Assembly (NCBI RefSeq): GCF_900155985.1
Contig: NZ_FTMA01000001.1
Location: forward strand, 1,808,655 to 1,872,654
From: Maribacter ulvicola
GTDB lineage: Bacteria; Bacteroidota; Bacteroidia; Flavobacteriales; Flavobacteriaceae
Length of the DNA: 64,000 bases
Reading direction: 5' to 3'
Below, piece after piece: positions 34,200-48,396 of the stretch (position 1 is the stretch's first letter; the number at the start of each line of letters is the position of its first letter). The notes beneath the pieces were generated by a model that was not told the DNA's origin, did no database searches, and worked only from the letters and a program-made list of their open reading frames with translations. Position numbers and translations under genes: made by a program.

Positions 34200-37100
34200 T
34201 TATCTGTAAAGTGTAAAATTACCTACAAATTCTCTAGTATCGGTTGCGCCATTTAATTTGATGACGTACCAGTAATCTCCTGTTGGAAGCTCGTTTTCCT
34301 GATAGAATCCATCCCAACCGTCTTCATTATCCTTGAAGGTGTAAACTGAACGACCATACCTATCATATATAGAAATAAAGATTTCTGGATATATTTCAAT
34401 GTTATCCGGCTTCCAAAAATCGTTTTCTCCATCACCATTTGGTGTAAAGAAATTAGGGATTTCTATATCAATGAATTCAATGAATATACTTGCCGTGGAT
34501 TCACATCCGTTCTCATCTACTACGGTTACATCATAGGTATTGGTTTCGGTAATGTAGAATACATTTTCAGCCCCCATTTCTTTATCACCTAAATAATAGG
34601 TGTAGTTTTCTCTACCGCCGGTTACGGTAGCGGTAATCTGATTGATATTACTTTCTTCAGCAGTAATTTCAAGAGGGTCAAATGCCAATATTTCAATATC
34701 ATATGTGGTTAAACATCCATTAGCATGTGAAATACTGATGTAATGTGTACCCGGAGCCAATTCTCTGAACATAGGTGTTAATTGCATTTCTAATGGATCT
34801 ACAGTATCTAAACCAAATAACACATCTTCTTCTATACTTGGGTCATCAAGAACAATATTGACATAGGTACTTGCTGAAATACCATTACAACCATAGATGG
34901 GCTCAACGGTTGCCCCAAGATTAATACCTGGTTCTATAGTAACGATTAATGTTTCATCACAACCTTGTGCATCTTCTATGTATATGATGTAATCACCGGC
35001 TGCCAAGTTGGTAAAGCTCAATCTATCTTGAACAAAGTCTGTTTCGCTTTCTAAACGAGTGCTATATGGTGCCGTACCACCAGTTAGGGTTAAGTCAATT
35101 GTACCATCTTCTTCACCAACACAAATTTCAGGAGTGCTGGCTATGGTCACCTCAAGAACTTCCGGTTCGGTTATGGTTGCTTCTGTTATTTCAAAACAGC
35201 CGTTGGTATCTTGGGCTATGATGATATAATCACCAGGTGCCAAATTGTTGAACGTATGGTCTTCGCTAAATCTATCTAAATTTGGTGATATTGCATATTG
35301 GTATGTACCAGAACCGCCAATCATATTCACCGTAATACTACCATCGTCTTGTCCATTACAAGTTACGTTGTTAATAGTGGTATTGGCGGTGTCAATAAGA
35401 AGTTCATTTGGCTGGGTTATCGTAATTAATTGAGAGGTTTCTTCACAATCATCGCTTTGCACCCTTACATAATATGGCCCTGCCAATAGATCTGTAAACA
35501 AACCAGTGGTTTGATTTGGACGAATTTCGTTGATTAAACCTGCATCAGAAAATAATGCATATTGATAATTTCCTAATCCGCCTTGCGCTTCCGCATTAAT
35601 AACTCCACTATTGTCACCGTAACAACTAATGGTAGGGTTATCGTTATCTAACGTAATCGTTAAAGGAATGATTGGATTGATAGTAACACTATTACTTAAT
35701 ACCGAAATACAACCAAAACTATCTTGAATATAGTACTGGTAGGTATTTGGCAGAACACCTGTAAATAAATGGGTGTTAGGTCCGTTGATTTCATTCATGG
35801 CATTGAATGTTGAAGTACCATCAGTATTCCACATATATGGTCCTGTACCGCCAGATGCGGTTAATAATAGTTCAGCTTCATTTAAACATGTAGCTCTTTG
35901 CGCAGTGACTAATTGACCTTTAACTTCTACAGGCTCTACAATTTCTACAATAGCAGTTTCGTCTGAACAATTATAATCGTCTAATATTGTAATACTATAG
36001 TAGCCGGACCTTAAGTTGCTAAATGTAGGGGAGGTTTGGGTGCTGGATGTCTGTAAAAGATTGGCACCCGTAGTATTACTATCATACGTTTTAAGCATGT
36101 ACCTGTAATTTGTAACTACTGATCTTGGTATAAATCCTGCGGTAATTATTCCGTCCGTATCACCTTCACACTCTAAACCTACAACAGTTTGAATATTGGC
36201 AACAATTGGTTCTGGCGGAGTCAACGTAAATGCATTGGTAAAGGTTTCTGTACAACCTAAACTATCGGTAATTTCTACAGTATACTGACCATCACTTAAA
36301 CCGGTAAATAAATTACTGTATACTTGATTAGCCGTGTAAGTAGTTGAACTAGCATGTGTTAATACAATATCGAAAGGTCCTTCACCTCCATTTGGTGTAA
36401 TGTTTGCAGTACCCATGTCATTACTACAACCTACATCTGTGGTTGCTATGGTCGCTAATGTTATTGCAGCACTAGGAGATGTAATCGTAAATGCTCTTTC
36501 TTGAATACATTCAGGAGTTCCAACTTGTGAAGCTCTCAAAATATAACTACCCGCAGCTACTGGAATAGAAGCTGTTGTACCTGTTCCTGCAAAGGTGTCG
36601 GCATCATCTGTACGTGCAGTAGCTGTTCCATCGGCATTTATAACTTCCCAGTTAAAATCGCCAGTATAGGTAGTATCGGTAAAGGTCACCTCAATAGCCC
36701 CGTCTGTTCCAAAACAAACCACATCTGAAAGTTTATTCACTTCAATAGTAAATGTGTTAGGATCTTCAACAATATGGGTTCTTGTTATTTCACAACCTGT
36801 AGTTACATTTCTAATACCAATAGTATATGTGCCAATTGCCAAGTTGGTAAATACATTATTACCTGTTTGGTAAGTAGCAGATGGTAATAATCTAAACTCA
36901 TAGTTAGCAAGATTAGCAGTCGTATTGGTAACTGTACTAGTTACATCTATGGTTATATTTTCACCACTGTTAACACAATCTAAATCTCTATCTACTATTA
37001 CTGTTGCGTCAATAAAAGTATCATAAGGGTCTATGGTAACTATGTGTTCTGCAGAACAACCTTCGTCATCATATACACGAACAATGATATCACCACCAGC

Positions 37101-40100
37101 CGCATCGGTGTGTGTGTACGTTAAATCTCTGCTGTTTTGAAGTACGGTAGAAGTTGCATCATCAATGAATTCAAAACGATTGTGCGTACCACTACCACCA
37201 TTTATTAAACTTACGTCTATTGTTATTGTGGCATTATCACCGTCATTACCGGTAGCACAACCAAATTGTACTGGAACCGGAGCAGTAAATGTTATAGCTG
37301 TATTTTCATCTACAACTACTGTTTTTACTGTGGTGCAGTTATTCGGACCTCTTGCGGTTACCTCATACGAACCACCAGGTAAACCAATATATGATTGTGT
37401 AGCTACGTCCCAATGGGTAGCTGCATTCCAACCTACTATAGCTGGAACTGGATTTAAATCATAGGTCAACGGATTGTTGCCGTTATTCACTTGAACCAAT
37501 TCTATGCTACCATCATCAGCACCTGAACAACTAACCTCAATTGGGGTTGCCGTAAAATCTGGACGAATAGCCGCAGGTATGGTCACCGTAAATGTTCTAA
37601 AACAATTAGGAGAAGCGGTATCAATATCATAAACATTGATCGTATAATCTGTATCTATAGTATTATCTGGAACGCTTACTGGAACGTTCATTGCACCACC
37701 TGCAAGAGTTTGTTGAGCTTCAATTGGTAGAGATGCACTGTCAAGAATTTCGAACTCATAGTTTCCTGAACCTGAAATACCTTTAATAGCTATTTCGGCT
37801 TCAAAACCAATGCCACAACCTGACTGCTTGGCTAAAGTTGCCGATGCTTGTAGGGTAGGATGAACATCTATATTTATTGTATCTGTACAACCGCTTTCAT
37901 TTTTGATAAATACATCATAATTGCCGGCAGGTACTGAATCGTATATGCCGCCATTGTTTTGATATGTACTACCACCATCTATAGAATAAAGAATTGTACC
38001 TGTACCAGTGGCAGTTATATGAACCGATGCATTGGTATTACAATTAACAATAGCAACATTAGTTATAGTTGGTGCTGGCATCATATTCATGGTAACATCG
38101 TTAAGTGGATAAGAGCAACCATATTGGTCTTCTACCTCAACCGTATAAGTTCCGGCAGGTGAATTTGCAGCTATTTCTATAGGGTTGTCACCGGTTGCTG
38201 TAATAGTAGCAAAAGGAGCAGGACCTGAAATGGTAAAGAAATAAGTACCCCCACCACCTTGTACATTCTCGATTAAAATTAACCCAGGGTTTTCACAAGA
38301 AATATCTTGATCAGATTTTACGACTCCTGTTATACTTTCTAACTCATCTAAAATAGCATTTTCACTTGCACTTATACATGTTTGATTTCCGGAACCATCA
38401 ATTTGCTTAACCTCAATATAGTATTCGCCTGGCGCAAGGTTTTTTATTTTAATTTCATCTTCATATGGAATTATACTTGGGTTATTTGCTAAATCTACAC
38501 TTTGAGCTACAAGGGAACCGCTGAGGTCGTATAAAAACCACTCCATATGCGATTCAGTAATAGAATCTTCATCAACTATCGTATATGTAATTTCACCGTT
38601 GTTTGCTGCACTACAGGAAGGGCTAATGTCAGCGGTAATTGTCATTGGTAAATTATCGGCTTCTTCGTTAACATTTGCAGTACTTTGACGTATACAAGAT
38701 ACAGGTGAATTGTTATCTCTTACGTAAAATACATATGTTCTACCAGGTATTAAATTTGTAAACTCATACATGCCATGACCTGCTGATACCGCACTGCCAT
38801 CTAAATGGAAGCTTCCTCCTGGATGCCAGATAGCCGTACTTTCGTCAAAGTTTGCGGGGTCGTTGGAAACAGCATATTCGTATCCTGGTAAACCTTGGTC
38901 ACCTTGTACTTTTACTTTTAGTTCATCGCAATTTTCAACAATTGACGTTGTTGTAATATCCAAATCATCAAGAGGATAAGGTATTATTTCTCTTGGAAAA
39001 TCTGTTTGACAGATTAAATTGTTACTACCATCTAGTGTACGAATGGAAGGGAAAACTTCATCTCCAGAAATATACCCTCTAAATGCTGTTGATGATTGCC
39101 AAGTTGTACCTCCATCGTCACTGTATTCTAGTGTTCCTGTAAGACCTGTGGTTACCATGCTAAAATCGAAACCAAAGTCAGTATCGGACCCATTACAATC
39201 ACTAGCATAGGCTAATATAATATCTGCAGTCAATTGATCTGGAGCGGTAATAGTTACCGTTTCTGTTTCTGAACAACCAGCTTCGTCCTTAATAACAACG
39301 TCATACTCACCTGGTGTCAGGTTATAGTATGTTTTGGTAGTTCCCACTACATCAGTTTGTACTTGATCTGGTGTACCATTGGTTTTATCTACCAATCTAT
39401 AATCGAAAGGAGAAAGACCATCGTTAATAGTTACTTCAATATTACCGGTACCATCATGACAATCTGGGTCTGTGGCTACTGCTGTAATATCCAATACCGG
39501 ATTGGCAGCAATAGTTTCTGTTACCATGGTCTGGCAAGCATCTGTGCCATTTGCTTTATCTCTTACGTAAATATCGTAATCATCTATGTCCGCCAAAGGA
39601 ATATTTGTAGTACTACTAGCAGAGAAATCAGCATCGGTTACTGTATTCCCAGAAGGTATAAATGCATACATGAAATTGTTGTCTCCGCCAGAAGCAGTTG
39701 CCGTTAAACTACCAGCGGCACATGAACTTGCATTTACGGCCACTACGCTAAGCGATATTGTAGGCGCAATAGTTATAGATTGAATAGAAGTTGCACAACC
39801 AAATTGGTCATTTACTTCCACATCATATGTACCTTCTGATAAATTGTTGAAAGTGTAACTTACATTGGTAATAGGAGATGGTGTTTGCCACGCTCCGCCG
39901 TTTATTCTAAAGGAGTAATTGCCGTTACCATTTGTTACTGTAGTAGTTACCGTACCATTGTTTTGACCATCATAACATTGTGTCGCCGTTAAATCAAAAG
40001 CAATAGTTTCTGGTTGAATTACGGTCACTGTTGTAGTTGATACCACTTCACAGTTATTCTGATCTCTAACCCTAACATGGTAACTACCAGCTGGTACGTT

Positions 40101-43100
40101 CAAGAATTGAGGAGAGGTAGTAAAAGCTCTTTCGATAGTATTATCGGTCAGCTCTAATTGGTACTCATAACCAGGTGTACCTTCCTCTGCAGAAGCCTGT
40201 AACGTTGCACCTGTATTGAAACAACTGTATTTTGTCATTTTTTGTAAATCTGCAGTCAAAGCAGTAGGTGATGTCAACGTAACCGAAGTCGCAGAGGTTG
40301 CCGTACATGTATTATCGTCAATTTTTTGGACCATAACGGTATACGTGCCATCGGCAAGAGTTGTCGGTGTAGTAATCGGTGATGTTGTTTCCGTAACCCA
40401 AGTTGCTCCATTATCAATAGAATATTGATAACCTACAGTTGAATTAAAATTAGAAACTTCAAATCGAATACTTCCATTGTCACTACCGCTACATGTAGGG
40501 TCGGTACTACCTAAAATAGCGACTTCAAATCTTTGACCAGACTCTACAATAACTGTAATATCTTTAGTTTTTTTGCATAACTCAGGGGTCTGTGAAGCCT
40601 GAATATCATCTAGTACTAAGAAATTTCCATTGTCACTATCAAGATTGGTACGTAATACAACACCAACTGCAGTATTTGCTCCAGGATTAAACGTAACGGT
40701 TCTTAAATGCCAGTCGTCTGCGTTGTTGTTTTGTGGAATAGCTGCGGTAGCCTGACTACTGATTACAGTACCGGAACCATCAACCAATTCTACCAATACT
40801 TCTGGATCGTTACCTGAAGCATTATCTTTTAAAATATTATATGCGTAGAAAGATATGGTGATATCTTCATTGGCAAGAGCTTCCAATCCTGTTCTTGACC
40901 ATAAAATATTGTTGTTTCCTGCTGAGGTACTTACACCAATTGCCATAAACCTACCATCGGTTACACCTGTATGGTCATTTGGACTTCTCCAAGAAGCATT
41001 TGGATTGGTTATTCTATTGGTGACCGCATATTCAGCATTTACAAGAATTCCTGCAGGTCCTAAATTACAGTCCGTTTCCGTACCGTCTTGTGGCTCATAG
41101 CAATACCCTGCACCAATTTCTGCTATCTGTGTAGTAACACCGGCTCCAAAATCTTCAAGGAACAATGTGCTTTGCTCAGCAGCAATAGAACTGGTATAGC
41201 CAACTGTTATTGTTTGAGTGCCCGATGCCACATCATTGAATACATTACTGTCTAACGGAGAATTGTCGCTACCGTTTAATTTATAAGTATATGTAAAGTC
41301 TGTAGTGTTAGAAGGGGTAATGGTTATTACACCGTCACCATCGCACTCATACGTAATATCATTAGTGAAAGTAGGGGCTATAGCGGCTGTAGGTACGGTT
41401 ATTTCTAAATCTGTAGAACATCCTAAAGCATCTTTTATAGCCAATTGATACGTGCCTGGTGTTAAACGTTGTTCGTCAACTGAAGAGAACGTACCACCAC
41501 CGTCAAAACTATATTTATACGGAGCTTGACCGCCACTACCATTTAAAATCTTCACTAAAGCAGTGGGTGTCGCCGCACCAGATGTATCACATGACGCATC
41601 TTCTATAATAGAAGGGGATGCCGTTAACGTAAATGGTTGGGTAACTTCATACTTTAAAGTTTCTGTACAAGCATTACCAGGATTGCTATTGGTATCCTTA
41701 ACTGTAATAGTATAAATACCGGCAGCTAGATTATTAAAGAAGTTTTCCGTTTGGTACGTGGTACCACCATCTAGACTATATTGGTAGGGTGCATTACCAC
41801 CAGATGCGGTAATGGTTAATACAGCTGTAGAAGAATCTGCACATATAATATCCGTATTTGATGCACTAATGGTTATAGTACCCAAATCTTCCATTTGTAC
41901 AATATTAGAAAATCCGTAACAGCCATTATCATCTCTAATTACAAATACATATTGGCCATCTTCATTAGGTACATATGTAGAAGGATTACCTTCATATCCA
42001 AATAAAAATGAAGGATTAGATGAGAAGTCGGAATCTGGAATGGTAGTTTCGTCCGCATATGGAGCCACACCATCTTTACTGTAAATAGCATATTCATAAC
42101 CTGTTGTACCACCAGTGGCCGTTAAATTAATTACACCGGAAGTACATGTAATGTTATCTTGATTTGTAGCCGTTAATTTTAGTTCTGGAATTTCATCTAC
42201 AGTAATGGTACGCTCATCTGAACAACCGTCTACGGTAGAGGTTACAATAACGTAATCATCTGCTGCAAGACCAGTAAACGTATGAGTGTTGTCTGATGAA
42301 ACCAAGTTATTTGCCACTAATGCACCTTTGCCACCGCTACCATTGTCAAAGTATAATTCATAGCTATATTCTGGAGAAACGTTCAATGCTTGTATAGAAA
42401 TCGTACCTGCATCTGAACAGTCAAATGGAGTAGTGCTAGGCGTCACTTTAAAAATTCTTTCAGAAATACCAATTTCTTCGGTTTCAAATACACAACTGTT
42501 CTCTATTGGTACACCTGTTGATGGATTAAGCTGTGTGATCTGTACTTTATATGTACCGCTAGTTGCAATAGCAAAGTTTGGACCCTCGCCTGCGCTGAAC
42601 GGTACTGCTATATTATTATTTTCTACATCAAATAACTGATAACCATAACCGGAACCTAAATCTATTACCCTTATAGACCCTTCTGTATTACAAATGATAT
42701 CAGAGGAATCTGGCTCTGGAATATCTAACGTATTTTGGTATACATTGAAATAGAATCTACTGAAACAGCCGCCTTCATAACCAATAACTACTCTGTATTT
42801 ACCACTTTCGGTTACGGTAAAATTATCGGTATCCGTTACCTCGTTCCATGTCCATCCGCCATTAGTGTTCGCACAATCATCACTTACATCACCACAAGTA
42901 GCCGTATTACAGCTGGCTTCGTCAAGTTTTTCCCATTTAATACTTAAAGCATCCGTTATACCTAATTGTATAAATGCACTATCAGTATCACCACAAAGGA
43001 AAATATGTGGCATTGAACTGTTATCATTAGAACAAGTAACGGTTTCTCCCTGAATATCATTATCTGGATTACTGTCGCTATTTACTTGATTTAAATAGCT

Positions 43101-46100
43101 GATAATTGGGTTGGTCTGTGTTTCACCATAACGCTCTACGGTGATTAATTCTGTATGATTGGCACAACCAGAAGTTGATGTTTTTTCAACGATATAGTTA
43201 CCTACGGTAGTTACTGTTAATGTGTTTGAAGTACCGTCATCTAAGATGGTATCTTCTGAATCTATAGATCCATTATTGTTGGTGTCAATTGCCCAAGTGT
43301 AGGTATCAAAACCTAGACCCGCAGAAAGCGTTCCACTAGCGCCACAAAGTTCTACTGTTCGTGCACTATTACAATTTGTTAAAGCATCAGAAACATTATT
43401 GGCCGGGACTTCTAAAGTGGTGATACAGGCACCTGCGGGGTTACTGCCATCTTCATCAGAAAAGGTGTTGGTGTTTAAAGTACCTGAATAAGTTGCATAT
43501 GCATGGTTTTCTAATAGAGAGGCACATGCCGCTACAAACTCAGAACAGTCGCCTGCTACGGATACGGTTATTTTTATCTTGTACTCTGGGTCATCAATCT
43601 GAACCAAATCATTGGGTATGGTAAAGGTTATAGTTTTAGTACTCTCTTCATAACTACTACTTACTCCCGGGGCATCATCAAAGTTTATTGCGTCTAGGCT
43701 TACATTGTCTGGTAATACATTTTTGATGGTAAAACCAGTTGCATGGTCATCACCGGTATTTTGAAATCTTAATACATAATTATAAGTGTCGCCTAAATCA
43801 ACATTTTGTCCATTAATATCCGTATCACTTAATGTTTCTGAAGTGTTGCCCAAAACAATTACCGGAGCAAATACCTTATTGTAAGATGCATCGTTTACGG
43901 TACCATCCGTTGGGTCTACAACAGGAACACCTGTGCCATATTCACCACCATCACCACCGTCGGCGTTATCATCTTTATAATATTCGTTGGCATCACTACA
44001 GCCATCGCCATCGCTATCTAAGTCTAAATGATCGGGAAAGCCATCCATATCGGTATCTAGATTCGCACAAAATCCAGAAAAGGACGCTGTATTATAGGAT
44101 AAAAAGGCAACATCTGCATTTGAACTAAGTTCTAATCGTAGATAGGATACATCCCCCAAATTAGTAACAGGAATACCAAATTCTGACAATTCAACCGTGG
44201 CCAAGCGATAATCTCTAGTGGTTTTATTAAAGAAAACGCTTCCGTTTTCATGGTAAACATCTAAGCTGTATGAACCAACTACATTGTCAAGCGCTCCACC
44301 ACCTGTGGCCTGCACGCGTACTGCATTACCAAGTGGAGCACCCGTTGCATCATAAAGACTTACGGTATGGGCTACACCATTGGGATCTGCAACCTGGGTC
44401 AGCAAAATATCAGGTATACCATCACCCACGTTAGTAGCTACAATAGGGTCAATCTCATAAGTCCATGTATCACCAATGTTCGCAATTCCGGTACCAAGAT
44501 CTAATCCGTTCTGTCCGTTGGTCAATAAAGGGTTTAATGGGTCTGTTGTAGGATTGTTTACTACCGTTAATCCTACTGCGTTATTAAGGTTACCATCATT
44601 AAGACTGGCTTCTATAGTTGCCTCATTATAAATGTTTTTTGAAGGGGATAAGGCCATCCATTTAGATGCTGTGGCCGAAATATTTGGAATACCATCATTA
44701 TTAGAATCTATACCGTCTAATAAACCATTTCCGTTAGTATCATAGAGGTCATCGTCTAACACCCCGGTGGTAAAAGTGGTACCCGATGAGGTGAATGCCA
44801 ATAATTCATGCGATAAGTTAGGTAATACCGGGTTCTTTGAAGAAGATGAACTTCTCCAAAAATCATTAAAATTCGTGAAAATTTCGGTAACGGCACTTCC
44901 ACCTTGTACCGTAGTCGATGGCAAAGTGAAGACTACATCATCAGAAATGATGCACATTTGTTCAACGGTATCAAAAATTCCATCATTATCATCATCCAAA
45001 TCAACACTATCCACTACGCCGTCCTTATCAAAATCGTTATGCACAATTAATCTAGCAGAGGGCTTGTCCGTTGTAATATTGGCATCCGTTTGGTCTTGAG
45101 TATTGGTAACCGTATTAGTGAGGTTGAGCAAAGGTAACGTGTCAATTTCGTCTGCAGAGACCTTTAAGGTTAATAATGCTACTTCTCCAGGTTCTAATGT
45201 GCCAATATTCCAAACGCTTCCGTTGAAAGATCCCGTAATCGTAGATGCAGATACTAATGTTAAACCTGCAGGGATATTGTCTGTTATTTGTAGATTGGTA
45301 ATATCATTAAAATAAAGATTTTCTGCCCTAATGGTAAAAGTAGCAGTTTCGCCTTCAATTATTTCCGGTTTATCTACGGTTTTTTCAATTAGAACATCAG
45401 GTTCACAATAGAAAATTTTAATAGTTTGGGAATCGTAGGTGCAGGGTCCTTTTGTTCCTCTAACATAATAATCACCGGCTACAGTAGCTGCATAATCATA
45501 TGCATTTGCACCAGGAATTATTTCTCCATCAAAGAACCATTGGTAAGCGTCAAAATTATCATCTGAAGCTTCAAAAATACTGGAGCCGGAAAAGCATTCT
45601 CCCTCTACACCTCCGTTGATCTTTAAAACTACCTCTGGTACAGTATCAAAACCAGAGAAATAGCCAGCAACACCTTGTGCCCCGTTGAATCCAAAAAAAC
45701 CAATGGCCATTGGGCCTGTTGAAGTCACGTTGATGTTGCCATTTAAGTTTGGAACATAAAATGTTTTCCAGTCATCTGATCCGGCAACGGGGTCAGAGGC
45801 AGGTTTGGAAACTTCAACACCATCTTCATACACTTTAATATTGGCATCTGAAGTATTTACAGAAGCAATGATGGTAAGGCCACCGGTAACAATACTACCG
45901 GCAATGTTTCTAATATTTGGTATGTTGTCCATTACATCTGGCAACAAACAGTTTACCGGGGCTACAAAATTAAGCCCTTGTGTGTACAAAGCACTTGATC
46001 CGGCAATAGATTGATAAGCATAAACATCTTTAGAGGTCTGTACAAACATATTTGCACCAGCTGAATTATTAGAGTAATAGCTACTTGGTATCTTAAAGTA

Positions 46101-47063
46101 TTCACCATTATCAATGGTGGCAATAGCGGAAGTACTGCCATTTATGAATACTTGAGTATTATCTGCTGTAGCAATAACCAAAGGAAACTCCGTTAGACCG
46201 TTAGTGTTACCGTTACCTCTAATAAACACATAATCTTTACCTAGTTTATTAATAGGTACTGGTTGGTCTATACCTGCATCTCTATGACTTTGACCATTTT
46301 CACTACCAAAGTTTATAGCGCCATTGCTTATCACAATATCTTTTGTAGCAACTATAGAAGCACCGATCCAACCATCTTCATGTGCTTTTGTGGGAGCTGT
46401 ACCTATGTAGGTTTCATATACAAAAGATTCGTTGGCATTTAATGTTATCGTATGTGAATTTGTAGTAATGCCTGCTCTTTGGTTACCTACCCTAAATTCA
46501 CAACCAGGATCATAACCAGATAAAACTACGGTAGTATTATCTTCCGTAGCCATAATACCAAGGGTGTTAGATTTAGATGAATGACTACCCTTGTTAGGTA
46601 CACCGCCCCATTTAAAATTAGTACCCATTGCTTGCCTGCCCTTTGCCGTTAATGAAGCCGCTTGTGCATTGGACTTACCCCGGTAATTCACATAAAATTT
46701 TTCACCATTGGCAGCTATAAAACGTAACCCGCTATTGGTAAGTACGGTTCCAGTATTAGCATTGGTTACTAGCGTAATATTGTTATCACCATTGGGAAGT
46801 GTCCAAACACCGGGATTTAGATTATCTATCGTTATCGTTCTTAAAACTGTGTTAGAGGTACCTCTATAGACATAAACATTGAATGGAGATGTTTCTGGTG
46901 TAGATAAATGAATTGCTTGGTTCTGAATACCTGCGTTATTTTGACCTTGCTTCATTGGTGGTAAATAATGAAGGTCACTTAATTGCGAAATTCCTGAAAA
47001 TGAATTAAATGCAATTAGAATAAATAGTAAAAACTTTAGGATCGTTTTAAGCGAAGTATTCAT
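34200..47063 (-). CDS. Giant SprB-like T9SS-secreted adhesin
   Basis: A 4287-residue secreted surface protein. The frame is open from 47225, but the ATG at 47061-47063 begins a clear signal peptide ('[19 protein letters not shown]'). Layout by position: IgGFc-binding-like region (about 25-475), Ig/PKD-like block (475-555), DUF11 (555-675), calcium-binding thrombospondin-3-like repeats ('[17 protein letters not shown]', 677-700, and '[19 protein letters not shown]', 1000-1030), a second DUF11 (1068-1228), then many SprB repeats to about 4120 ('[18 protein letters not shown]' style), interrupted near 1965-2160 by a jelly-roll-like domain. It ends in a gliding-motility C-terminal domain ('[13 protein letters not shown]', '[10 protein letters not shown]', 'GDYWYVI'). 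The T9SS should carry it to the surface for adhesion or gliding. Confidence 0.93.
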   Translation of the reverse strand: MNTSLKTILKFLLFILIAFNSFSGISQLSDLHYLPPMKQGQNNAGIQNQAIHLSTPETSPFNVYVYRGTSNTVLRTITIDNLNPGVWTLPNGDNNITLVTNANTGTVLTNSGLRFIAANGEKFYVNYRGKSNAQAASLTAKGRQAMGTNFKWGGVPNKGSHSSKSNTLGIMATEDNTTVVLSGYDPGCEFRVGNQRAGITTNSHTITLNANESFVYETYIGTAPTKAHEDGWIGASIVATKDIVISNGAINFGSENGQSHRDAGIDQPVPINKLGKDYVFIRGNGNTNGLTEFPLVIATADNTQVFINGSTSAIATIDNGEYFKIPSSYYSNNSAGANMFVQTSKDVYAYQSIAGSSALYTQGLNFVAPVNCLLPDVMDNIPNIRNIAGSIVTGGLTIIASVNTSDANIKVYEDGVEVSKPASDPVAGSDDWKTFYVPNLNGNINVTSTGPMAIGFFGFNGAQGVAGYFSGFDTVPEVVLKINGGVEGECFSGSSIFEASDDNFDAYQWFFDGEIIPGANAYDYAATVAGDYYVRGTKGPCTYDSQTIKIFYCEPDVLIEKTVDKPEIIEGETATFTIRAENLYFNDITNLQITDNIPAGLTLVSASTITGSFNGSVWNIGTLEPGEVALLTLKVSADEIDTLPLLNLTNTVTNTQDQTDANITTDKPSARLIVHNDFDKDGVVDSVDLDDDNDGIFDTVEQMCIISDDVVFTLPSTTVQGGSAVTEIFTNFNDFWRSSSSSKNPVLPNLSHELLAFTSSGTTFTTGVLDDDLYDTNGNGLLDGIDSNNDGIPNISATASKWMALSPSKNIYNEATIEASLNDGNLNNAVGLTVVNNPTTDPLNPLLTNGQNGLDLGTGIANIGDTWTYEIDPIVATNVGDGIPDILLTQVADPNGVAHTVSLYDATGAPLGNAVRVQATGGGALDNVVGSYSLDVYHENGSVFFNKTTRDYRLATVELSEFGIPVTNLGDVSYLRLELSSNADVAFLSYNTASFSGFCANLDTDMDGFPDHLDLDSDGDGCSDANEYYKDDNADGGDGGEYGTGVPVVDPTDGTVNDASYNKVFAPVIVLGNTSETLSDTDINGQNVDLGDTYNYVLRFQNTGDDHATGFTIKNVLPDNVSLDAINFDDAPGVSSSYEESTKTITFTIPNDLVQIDDPEYKIKITVSVAGDCSEFVAACASLLENHAYATYSGTLNTNTFSDEDGSNPAGACITTLEVPANNVSDALTNCNSARTVELCGASGTLSAGLGFDTYTWAIDTNNNGSIDSEDTILDDGTSNTLTVTTVGNYIVEKTSTSGCANHTELITVERYGETQTNPIISYLNQVNSDSNPDNDIQGETVTCSNDNSSMPHIFLCGDTDSAFIQLGITDALSIKWEKLDEASCNTATCGDVSDDCANTNGGWTWNEVTDTDNFTVTESGKYRVVIGYEGGCFSRFYFNVYQNTLDIPEPDSSDIICNTEGSIRVIDLGSGYGYQLFDVENNNIAVPFSAGEGPNFAIATSGTYKVQITQLNPSTGVPIENSCVFETEEIGISERIFKVTPSTTPFDCSDAGTISIQALNVSPEYSYELYFDNGSGGKGALVANNLVSSDNTHTFTGLAADDYVIVTSTVDGCSDERTITVDEIPELKLTATNQDNITCTSGVINLTATGGTTGYEYAIYSKDGVAPYADETTIPDSDFSSNPSFLFGYEGNPSTYVPNEDGQYVFVIRDDNGCYGFSNIVQMEDLGTITISASNTDIICADSSTAVLTITASGGNAPYQYSLDGGTTYQTENFFNNLAAGIYTITVKDTNSNPGNACTETLKYEVTQPFTLTASPSIIEDASCDTSGAATPTALVKILNGSGGQAPYKYSFDGGGTFSSVDEQRLTPGTYQLAIKDALGCSTDLEITVPTAAIAPTFTNDITYECDGDGVITITPSNTTDFTYTYKLNGSDNSPLDSNVFNDVASGTQTITVGYTSSIAAEQSTLFLEDFGAGVTTQIAEIGAGYCYEPQDGTETDCNLGPAGILVNAEYAVTNRITNPNASWRSPNDHTGVTDGRFMAIGVSTSAGNNNILWSRTGLEALANEDITISFYAYNILKDNASGNDPEVLVELVDGSGTVISSQATAAIPQNNNADDWHLRTVTFNPGANTAVGVVLRTNLDSDNGNFLVLDDIQASQTPELCKKTKDITVIVESGQRFEVAILGSTDPTCSGSDNGSIRFEVSNFNSTVGYQYSIDNGATWVTETTSPITTPTTLADGTYTVMVQKIDDNTCTATSATSVTLTSPTALTADLQKMTKYSCFNTGATLQASAEEGTPGYEYQLELTDNTIERAFTTSPQFLNVPAGSYHVRVRDQNNCEVVSTTTVTVIQPETIAFDLTATQCYDGQNNGTVTTTVTNGNGNYSFRINGGAWQTPSPITNVSYTFNNLSEGTYDVEVNDQFGCATSIQSITIAPTISLSVVAVNASSCAAGSLTATASGGDNNFMYAFIPSGNTVTDADFSASSTTNIPLADIDDYDIYVRDKANGTDACQTMVTETIAANPVLDITAVATDPDCHDGTGNIEVTINDGLSPFDYRLVDKTNGTPDQVQTDVVGTTKTYYNLTPGEYDVVIKDEAGCSETETVTITAPDQLTADIILAYASDCNGSDTDFGFDFSMVTTGLTGTLEYSDDGGTTWQSSTAFRGYISGDEVFPSIRTLDGSNNLICQTDFPREIIPYPLDDLDITTTSIVENCDELKVKVQGDQGLPGYEYAVSNDPANFDESTAIWHPGGSFHLDGSAVSAGHGMYEFTNLIPGRTYVFYVRDNNSPVSCIRQSTANVNEEADNLPMTITADISPSCSAANNGEITYTIVDEDSITESHMEWFLYDLSGSLVAQSVDLANNPSIIPYEDEIKIKNLAPGEYYIEVKQIDGSGNQTCISASENAILDELESITGVVKSDQDISCENPGLILIENVQGGGGTYFFTISGPAPFATITATGDNPIEIAANSPAGTYTVEVEDQYGCSYPLNDVTMNMMPAPTITNVAIVNCNTNASVHITATGTGTILYSIDGGSTYQNNGGIYDSVPAGNYDVFIKNESGCTDTINIDVHPTLQASATLAKQSGCGIGFEAEIAIKGISGSGNYEFEILDSASLPIEAQQTLAGGAMNVPVSVPDNTIDTDYTINVYDIDTASPNCFRTFTVTIPAAIRPDFTATPIEVSCSGADDGSIELVQVNNGNNPLTYDLNPVPAIVGWNAATHWDVATQSYIGLPGGSYEVTARGPNNCTTVKTVVVDENTAITFTAPVPVQFGCATGNDGDNATITIDVSLINGGSGTHNRFEFIDDATSTVLQNSRDLTYTHTDAAGGDIIVRVYDDEGCSAEHIVTIDPYDTFIDATVIVDRDLDCVNSGENITIDVTSTVTNTTANLANYEFRLLPSATYQTGNNVFTNLAIGTYTIGIRNVTTGCEITRTHIVEDPNTFTIEVNKLSDVVCFGTDGAIEVTFTDTTYTGDFNWEVINADGTATARTDDADTFAGTGTTASIPVAAGSYILRASQVGTPECIQERAFTITSPSAAITLATIATTDVGCSNDMGTANITPNGGEGPFDIVLTHASSTTYTANQVYSNLFTGLSDGQYTVEITDSLGCTETFTNAFTLTPPEPIVANIQTVVGLECEGDTDGIITAGFIPRSVVTNYRYMLKTYDSNTTGANLLQTSSTQTSPTFSNLRSGYYSITILDDYNCSDETAIVEIVEPVEVKGQLVTAQRATCLNEAELLLTASGGTGPYMWNTDGTSTFNAMNEINGPNTHLFTGVLPNTYQYYIQDSFGCISVLSNSVTINPIIPLTITLDNDNPTISCYGDNSGVINAEAQGGLGNYQYALFSDAGLINEIRPNQTTGLFTDLLAGPYYVRVQSDDCEETSQLITITQPNELLIDTANTTINNVTCNGQDDGSITVNMIGGSGTYQYAISPNLDRFSEDHTFNNLAPGDYIIIAQDTNGCFEITEATITEPEVLEVTIASTPEICVGEEDGTIDLTLTGGTAPYSTRLESETDFVQDRLSFTNLAAGDYIIYIEDAQGCDETLIVTIEPGINLGATVEPIYGCNGISASTYVNIVLDDPSIEEDVLFGLDTVDPLEMQLTPMFRELAPGTHYISISHANGCLTTYDIEILAFDPLEITAEESNINQITATVTGGRENYTYYLGDKEMGAENVFYITETNTYDVTVVDENGCESTASIFIEFIDIEIPNFFTPNGDGENDFWKPDNIEIYPEIFISIYDRYGRSVYTFKDNEDGWDGFYQENELPTGDYWYVIKLNGATDTREFVGNFTLYR

Positions 47064-47211
47064 TGGTATGGTTTCAAGTAGTAAAAAACAAATAAAGTGA
47101 GCTTTCTTCTTCTGGCTAAAAAAATGTTGTCTATACCCGATATATGTCGTCGTAGGCATAAATTCTATATGCTTGTTGAAATTTATTGATATGAAATGTT
47201 TATTTTGGAAG

Positions 47212-47219
47212 TAAATTTG
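47212..47219 (+). promoter_or_regulatory. Candidate -7 box just before the kinase-like gene
   Basis: TAAATTTG fits TAnnTTTG but ends only 4 bp before the ATG at 47224. A transcript starting here would be leaderless for that ATG or would use the in-frame ATG at 47242. Confidence 0.4.
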
Positions 47220-47223
47220 TAGC

Positions 47224-48312
47224 ATGTCAGAAGAAAGATTAATGTCAAAGAAAAAACCCGCTTATCCTGTAAGTGAGGCCTTAGACGGCTATTTGGAACA
47301 CTATAGCAGAAAGATTGAAATTCCCATTTTTTATGATGATCTGCTTCGCTTTTCTGGTTCTGTTGTAGTGTATGATAAAAATGATGAAGACACCCTTTGG
47401 GTACGTGCTTATTACTCTGAATTTGATAGGAAAGAAATTGACGATAGTTTAAAGAAAGTCTATTCCATTTTACATTCTGATGGAAGTGATAATATTCACC
47501 AATACTTAAATGTAGATGCTGTAGATTTTTGTACGTTCGGTAATTCCAAACCTTTTAGAATCAAGATCCGAAACATATTGAATGACAATTTTACTTATTT
47601 CTACGTAAAAAAAACCGACGCTTCTCGTATCTATGGCCTGGAACTTGAGCATATGCTTTCTCCGTACCACCTTAATTTTTTGGTGTATAAGGACACGCTA
47701 ATTGAAGAGCATATTGCAGGTATACCTGGTGATGAATTTATTAAACATAATTTACCAAAGTGTACGCCTCGTGAAAAAGCCCAGTTGGCAAAAGAATTTG
47801 TAAAATTTAATGAACGTTGCATGATTCGTTTATTGGGTGATATGCGTTCATATAATTATGTTATTGTGCCTACTCATGACTTTGATCATGTAGTGTATAA
47901 AATTAGAGCCATAGATTTTGATCAGCAGTGTTTTGAAGGTAAATTGAAAGTTTATAGGCCTCAATTTTTCAAAGAAAATTTTCAAATGGTAGAATTGGTT
48001 CGAAATAAATTAACGCATGATTCTGTTGATCAATATAAGCTAGAAGAACGTTCAATGGTGGCGAAAAGAATTTTAAGCTCAGGTAACAGAATAAAAAAAT
48101 TACGAGCTATTTGTAAAACTGATGCCATTTCTACACCTAAAAACATAGCTATGTTAAGAGCACAAATAGAAGTACTTACTATGGATATGGCCTTTCAAAC
48201 TTGTAAAACAATGGGTGAGGTGCTAGATTTGGCACTTAATTTTGTGCGAAGAAATTACGAAGATGTAAGTGTAAAACAGATAATTGAACACAATATAAAA
48301 GTCAACAATTAG
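47224..48312 (+). CDS. Kinase-like-fold protein (APH/ChoK-like motifs), unknown function
   Basis: A 362-residue soluble protein that I cannot name. Its order of motifs matches a phosphotransferase fold: a Lys strand 'FTYFYVKK' (about 123-130), a helix 'YGLELEHML' with Glu, a hinge '[14 protein letters not shown]' (159-172), a catalytic-loop-like '[13 protein letters not shown]' (203-215) and 'IRAIDFDQ' (227-234) in the place of the metal-binding Asp motif. The catalytic HGD is LGD here. The C-terminal 110 residues are helical and lack motifs I know. The start could be 47224 or 47242. It is divergent from the giant adhesin and convergent with the NdpA gene. Confidence 0.62.
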   Translation: MSEERLMSKKKPAYPVSEALDGYLEHYSRKIEIPIFYDDLLRFSGSVVVYDKNDEDTLWVRAYYSEFDRKEIDDSLKKVYSILHSDGSDNIHQYLNVDAVDFCTFGNSKPFRIKIRNILNDNFTYFYVKKTDASRIYGLELEHMLSPYHLNFLVYKDTLIEEHIAGIPGDEFIKHNLPKCTPREKAQLAKEFVKFNERCMIRLLGDMRSYNYVIVPTHDFDHVVYKIRAIDFDQQCFEGKLKVYRPQFFKENFQMVELVRNKLTHDSVDQYKLEERSMVAKRILSSGNRIKKLRAICKTDAISTPKNIAMLRAQIEVLTMDMAFQTCKTMGEVLDLALNFVRRNYEDVSVKQIIEHNIKVNN

Positions 48313-48321
48313 CGTTAAGAG

Positions 48322-48373
48322 GGCAAACAAAAAGCCCAATTTTCAATAGTGAAAATTGGGCTTTTTGTTTGCC
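48322..48373. terminator. Long bidirectional terminator hairpin
   Basis: A 23-bp perfect stem (48322-48344 with 48351-48373) with a 6-base loop AATAGT. The top has AT-rich and GGCAAAC ends, with internal A5 and T5 tracts. It separates two convergent genes. Confidence 0.82.
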
Positions 48374-48396
48374 TATAAAGACTATTATAGTATTAA

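Noticed and set aside
34700..42700. Repeats in the giant gene as a possible CRISPR or tandem DNA repeat array
   Set aside because: The repetition is at protein level (SprB modules of variable length) and is not preserved as identical DNA units with spacers.
34253..47000. Many plus-strand frames of 60-116 codons inside the giant gene
   Set aside because: They are shadows on the opposite strand of repeat-rich coding sequence; several have runs of His/Arg/Tyr or Val/Ser typical of antisense frames.
47063..47225. 54-residue N-terminal extension of the giant protein
   Set aside because: The signal peptide starts at the ATG at 47063, and the extension would overlap the divergent gene's promoter and start.
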